From Polynucleobacter necessarius (GTDB lineage Bacteria; Pseudomonadota; Gammaproteobacteria; Burkholderiales; Burkholderiaceae), in NCBI RefSeq assembly GCF_900096755.1, contig NZ_LT615227.1, forward strand, positions 963,871-972,487: DNA of 8,617 nucleotides, in the 5' to 3' direction. Positions 6,621 through 8,617 of the stretch are shown piece by piece. The translations under genes and the position numbers were made by a program. A model generated the notes under the pieces. That model saw nothing but the letters and a program-made list of their open reading frames with translations. It made no database searches and was not told the DNA's origin. Positions within the stretch are counted from its first letter, which is position 1, and the number at the start of each line of letters is the position of its first letter.

Positions 6621-7603
6621 GCAAAACCCATCATAACTACGGAACAGCTATGTTGGCAGGATTTGACTATCTGCTGGAAACATACCCAGAAGTATTCGTC
6701 ATAGGTCAGGGTTTGTGGAGCCCCTGGTATGTAGGCAATTCCATGACTGATCTGGATAAAATGTTTGGAGCGCATCGAGTGATTGATACGCCAGTTTCAG
6801 AGTCCGCGTGTACTGGCGCTGCTGTGGGTGCAGCTCTAGCAGGTATGAAGCCAATCATTGTTCATCCGAGAATGGATTTTATGTTGTACGCGATGGATGC
6901 CATAGTGAATCAGGCTGCAAAGTGGTCGCATATGGTGGGCGGTCAGGCAGCCCCCGCATTAACCGTTCGAAGCATTATTAACAGAGGTGGAGAGCAAGGT
7001 GCGCAACATTCACAAGCTTTGCAGTCTTGGTTTGCCCATGTGCCGGGTTTAAGAGTTGTTATGCCCGCTAGCGTTGCCGATGCGCGAGATCTCTTGATTG
7101 CATCCGTGTTATGCCCTGACCCTGTAATATTTATTGATGACCGATGGCTTTATGATTTGGAAGATGATTTGCCTCCAGTGATCGAGCGCGCCTTATCTTT
7201 AGAGGGGCCGCGCTGCATTCAACAAGGCGTTGACATTACCCTGGTGGCCTCTAGCTACTCTACGAGATTAGCTTTGGACTCATTAAAAGCTTTAAACCAG
7301 CTGGGAATTTCTGCAGAGGTAATTGATTTAAGGGTTATTAATCCTCTCGACCCAACCATTATTATTAATTCAGTCAAAAAAACAGGACGACTTCTGGCTA
7401 TTGACGGGGGCTGGTCCCCTTGCGGCATGGCTGGAGAGGTGATTGCTAGTGTGATTGAAAATGTATCACCAAAGGTATTCAAAAAATCTCCACAACGCAT
7501 CACTCTTCCTTTCGCTCCTGCGCCAACAGCCAGTCTTTTGGAAGAAATATATTATCCAACAGTAGATACAATAGTTTCACAAGTTAAAAAATTAATGGAT
7601 TAA
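6617..7603 (+). CDS. Thiamine-diphosphate-dependent dehydrogenase E1 component, beta subunit (transketolase-like pyrimidine-binding)
   Basis: The 328-residue partner of the preceding subunit completes an expected alpha2-beta2 enzyme. Glu62 in DTPVSESACTGAAVGAALAG is the conserved glutamate that activates the thiamine aminopyrimidine ring. His131 in GAQHSQALQSWFAHVPG is the conserved active-site histidine region. The C-terminal domain shows VIDLRVINPLDP, LLAIDGGWSPCGMAGEV and LPFAPAPTASLLEEIYYP, all standard for E1 beta. Unlike pyruvate dehydrogenase, the stretch before HSQ is RSIINRGGEQGAQ, lacking the usual P-x-G, and the helix corresponding to the substrate lobe reads HPRMDFMLYAMDAIVNQAAK. 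Length is typical. The ATGA overlap at 6617-6620 indicates translational coupling, and the sugar transferase begins two bases after the stop. It is clearly an E1 beta; the physiological substrate is inference. Confidence 0.9.
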   Translation: MSKTHHNYGTAMLAGFDYLLETYPEVFVIGQGLWSPWYVGNSMTDLDKMFGAHRVIDTPVSESACTGAAVGAALAGMKPIIVHPRMDFMLYAMDAIVNQAAKWSHMVGGQAAPALTVRSIINRGGEQGAQHSQALQSWFAHVPGLRVVMPASVADARDLLIASVLCPDPVIFIDDRWLYDLEDDLPPVIERALSLEGPRCIQQGVDITLVASSYSTRLALDSLKALNQLGISAEVIDLRVINPLDPTIIINSVKKTGRLLAIDGGWSPCGMAGEVIASVIENVSPKVFKKSPQRITLPFAPAPTASLLEEIYYPTVDTIVSQVKKLMD

Positions 7604-7605
7604 GT

Positions 7606-8352
7606 ATGTTGAAAAGAATATTTGATATTACCGCCTCTGGAGTTGGGCTTGTTCTGGTTGCCCCTATATTGCTGCCTGTTATATTTTTAGTATGGTGGCA
7701 CGATAAGCATTCACCTTTTTATATTGCCGACCGTGTTGGTAGGGATGATCGATCTTTCAGGATGGTCAAGTTACGCTCAATGGTAATTAATGCGGATAAA
7801 TCGGGGGTTGATTCAACAGGTGCAAATGACGCTAGAATCACTGCGGTTGGGGGATTTATTCGACGTTATAAATTTGATGAATTAACGCAACTTTGGAATG
7901 TTCTCAATGGGGATATGAGTTTGGTTGGGCCGAGGCCAAATGTTAAGCGCGAAACTGATTTATACACCCCAGTTGAGAGAGGGTTGTTGGAGGTTAAGCC
8001 TGGTATCACGGATATCGCGTCAATTGTTTTTTCGGATGAAGGCGATATTCTTAAGGATCAAGCGGATCCTGATATTGCCTATAACCAATTGATTCGACCT
8101 GGGAAAAGCATATTGGGCTTGATTTATATTAAAAACCAGTCAATTTTGCTTGACATTCGTTTATGCCTTCTCACTGTAATAGCCATTTTTTCGCGTAACA
8201 AGGCTTTGATTGGCGTGCAGAAAATTTTGCAGGGGGTTCACGCTCCGGATGATATAGTTCAAATGGCCTTGAGGAGGCAGCCTCTAGTCCCAAGACCTCC
8301 CCCTGGGAGCGTAAGAATTGTTACATCTAGAGATGGAAATCCAGCCATATAG
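7606..8352 (+). CDS. Polyprenyl-phosphate sugar-1-phosphate transferase (bacterial sugar transferase, PglC/WcaJ catalytic-domain type)
   Basis: This 248-residue inner-membrane enzyme likely starts repeat-unit assembly by moving a sugar-1-phosphate from a UDP-sugar to undecaprenyl phosphate. KRIFDITASG and the hydrophobic segment at residues 8-31 form the re-entrant membrane helix of the monotopic PF02397 family. KLRSM lies at 55-59. The catalytic Asp-Glu pair is Asp91-Glu92 in KFDELTQLWNVLNGDMSLVG, followed by GPRP at 108-111. The region after PGIT reads DIASIVFSDEGDIL instead of the common GWAQVNGRN, and a second hydrophobic stretch lies near residues 183-200. A proline-rich tail (LVPRPPPGS) makes it longer than PglC (about 200 residues). 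It lacks the extra N-terminal membrane domain of WcaJ or WbaP. The start lies two bases after the E1 beta stop. The donor sugar is not evident; it may be the product of this operon. Confidence 0.9.
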   Translation: MLKRIFDITASGVGLVLVAPILLPVIFLVWWHDKHSPFYIADRVGRDDRSFRMVKLRSMVINADKSGVDSTGANDARITAVGGFIRRYKFDELTQLWNVLNGDMSLVGPRPNVKRETDLYTPVERGLLEVKPGITDIASIVFSDEGDILKDQADPDIAYNQLIRPGKSILGLIYIKNQSILLDIRLCLLTVIAIFSRNKALIGVQKILQGVHAPDDIVQMALRRQPLVPRPPPGSVRIVTSRDGNPAI

Positions 8353-8366
8353 ATTATTATGGCGTC

Positions 8367-8385
8367 ATGGAAAAATCCATTTTTT
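8367..8385 (+). terminator. Weak terminator-like hairpin after the sugar transferase
   Basis: ATGGA (8367-8371) pairs with TCCAT (8376-8380) around an AAAA loop, and TTTTT follows at once (8381-8385). The geometry and position 15 bases after the stop codon are right for an intrinsic terminator. The stem has only five pairs, two of them G-C, so it would be inefficient at best. Confidence 0.3.
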
Positions 8386-8484
8386 AGTATGATGTAAAAA
8401 ATTTTCAGGTGCCGCGTAACTTGTATTGTGCGAATCTTGTCTCAAGTTGGTGGTTAATGTAACTCCTATTTAAGTGGATCATGC

Positions 8485-8513
8485 TTGCCCAATTCTTCCG
8501 ATGATTTTATACG
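8485..8513 (+). promoter_or_regulatory. Weak sigma-70-like promoter candidate before the right-edge frame
   Basis: TTGCCC (8485-8490) and TATACG (8508-8513) are separated by 17 bases, each matching four of six consensus positions. Such matches are common by chance in AT-rich DNA. Confidence 0.2.
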
Positions 8514-8559
8514 ACATTGCTTCCAGGATTATTCTTTTATCAAAGAACTTTATACTGCA

Positions 8560-8617
8560 ATGCAAGAGGAAATTTTTACCTTAAGTAATGTTTTATATAA
8601 AAGCATCATTCATGATT
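8560..8617 (+). CDS. Possible 5' end of a further gene running off the window
   Basis: The frame containing the ATG at 8560 is open from 8458 to the right edge (about 53 codons), and from this ATG encodes MQEEIFTLSNVLYKSIIHD. There is no clear ribosome site and no recognisable motif. An open stretch of this length can arise by chance, so this is only a marker for whoever has the adjacent sequence. Confidence 0.2.
   Translation, partial: MQEEIFTLSNVLYKSIIHD

Larger units (their letters stand above)
8353..8617. other. Downstream non-coding or unresolved stretch
   Basis: These 265 bases contain no complete gene that I recognise. They hold a weak hairpin with Ts near 8367-8385, a weak promoter-like pair at 8485-8513 and an open frame at the right edge. 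No tRNA, insertion-sequence end or long repeat is visible. Confidence 0.6.

Noticed and set aside
5568..7603. Housekeeping pyruvate or acetoin dehydrogenase operon
   Set aside because: No E2, E3 or lipoyl domain is present, the neighbours are sugar genes on both sides, and the substrate loops differ from pyruvate dehydrogenase.
1..8617. CRISPR array, tRNA, rRNA or insertion-sequence ends
   Set aside because: I found no spaced direct repeats, no cloverleaf-like segment, and no transposase frame or terminal inverted repeats.

Overview
This window is a polysaccharide (O-antigen or capsule type) biosynthesis locus from a Gram-negative bacterium. All seven intact genes and a 5'-truncated membrane-protein gene lie on the plus strand. 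Moderate GC (roughly 40-45% by eye in most genes), ATG starts and a WbpA-type nucleotide-sugar dehydrogenase suggest a proteobacterium. A freshwater betaproteobacterium such as Polynucleobacter would fit, but that is an impression from gene style and not a demonstrated assignment.

Layout. Bases 2-766: 3' part of a very AT-rich, multi-spanning membrane protein, probably the Wzy-like polymerase. 847-2133: family-4-like glycosyltransferase. 2225-3535: WbpA-family UDP-N-acetylglucosamine 6-dehydrogenase. 3610-4389: SAM-dependent methyltransferase. A hairpin followed by a T tract (4387-4432) separates this first block from a tightly packed second block. That block holds a DegT-type sugar aminotransferase (4458-5564), a two-gene thiamine-diphosphate dehydrogenase E1 alpha/beta pair (5568-6620 and 6617-7603) and a polyprenyl-phosphate sugar-1-phosphate transferase (7606-8352). 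Gaps inside this block are 3, -4 and 2 bases. The last 265 bases hold a weak terminator-like hairpin, a weak promoter-like pair and possibly the start of another gene.

How the genes could work together. WbpA would supply UDP-GlcNAcA for an acidic amino sugar. The aminotransferase would add an amino group to a keto nucleotide sugar. The sugar transferase would load the first sugar phosphate on undecaprenyl phosphate. The glycosyltransferase would extend the repeat unit, the methyltransferase might decorate or cap it, and the polymerase would join repeat units.

The E1 alpha/beta pair does not fit this textbook scheme. It is locked into the sugar operon, has no lipoyl E2 or E3 partner in view, and departs from housekeeping pyruvate dehydrogenase in substrate-facing loops. 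The most attractive inference is that it makes a carbon-branched or unusually acylated sugar, as the E1-like pairs of avilamycin and aldgamycin biosynthesis are thought to do. This is the candidate new system in the window.
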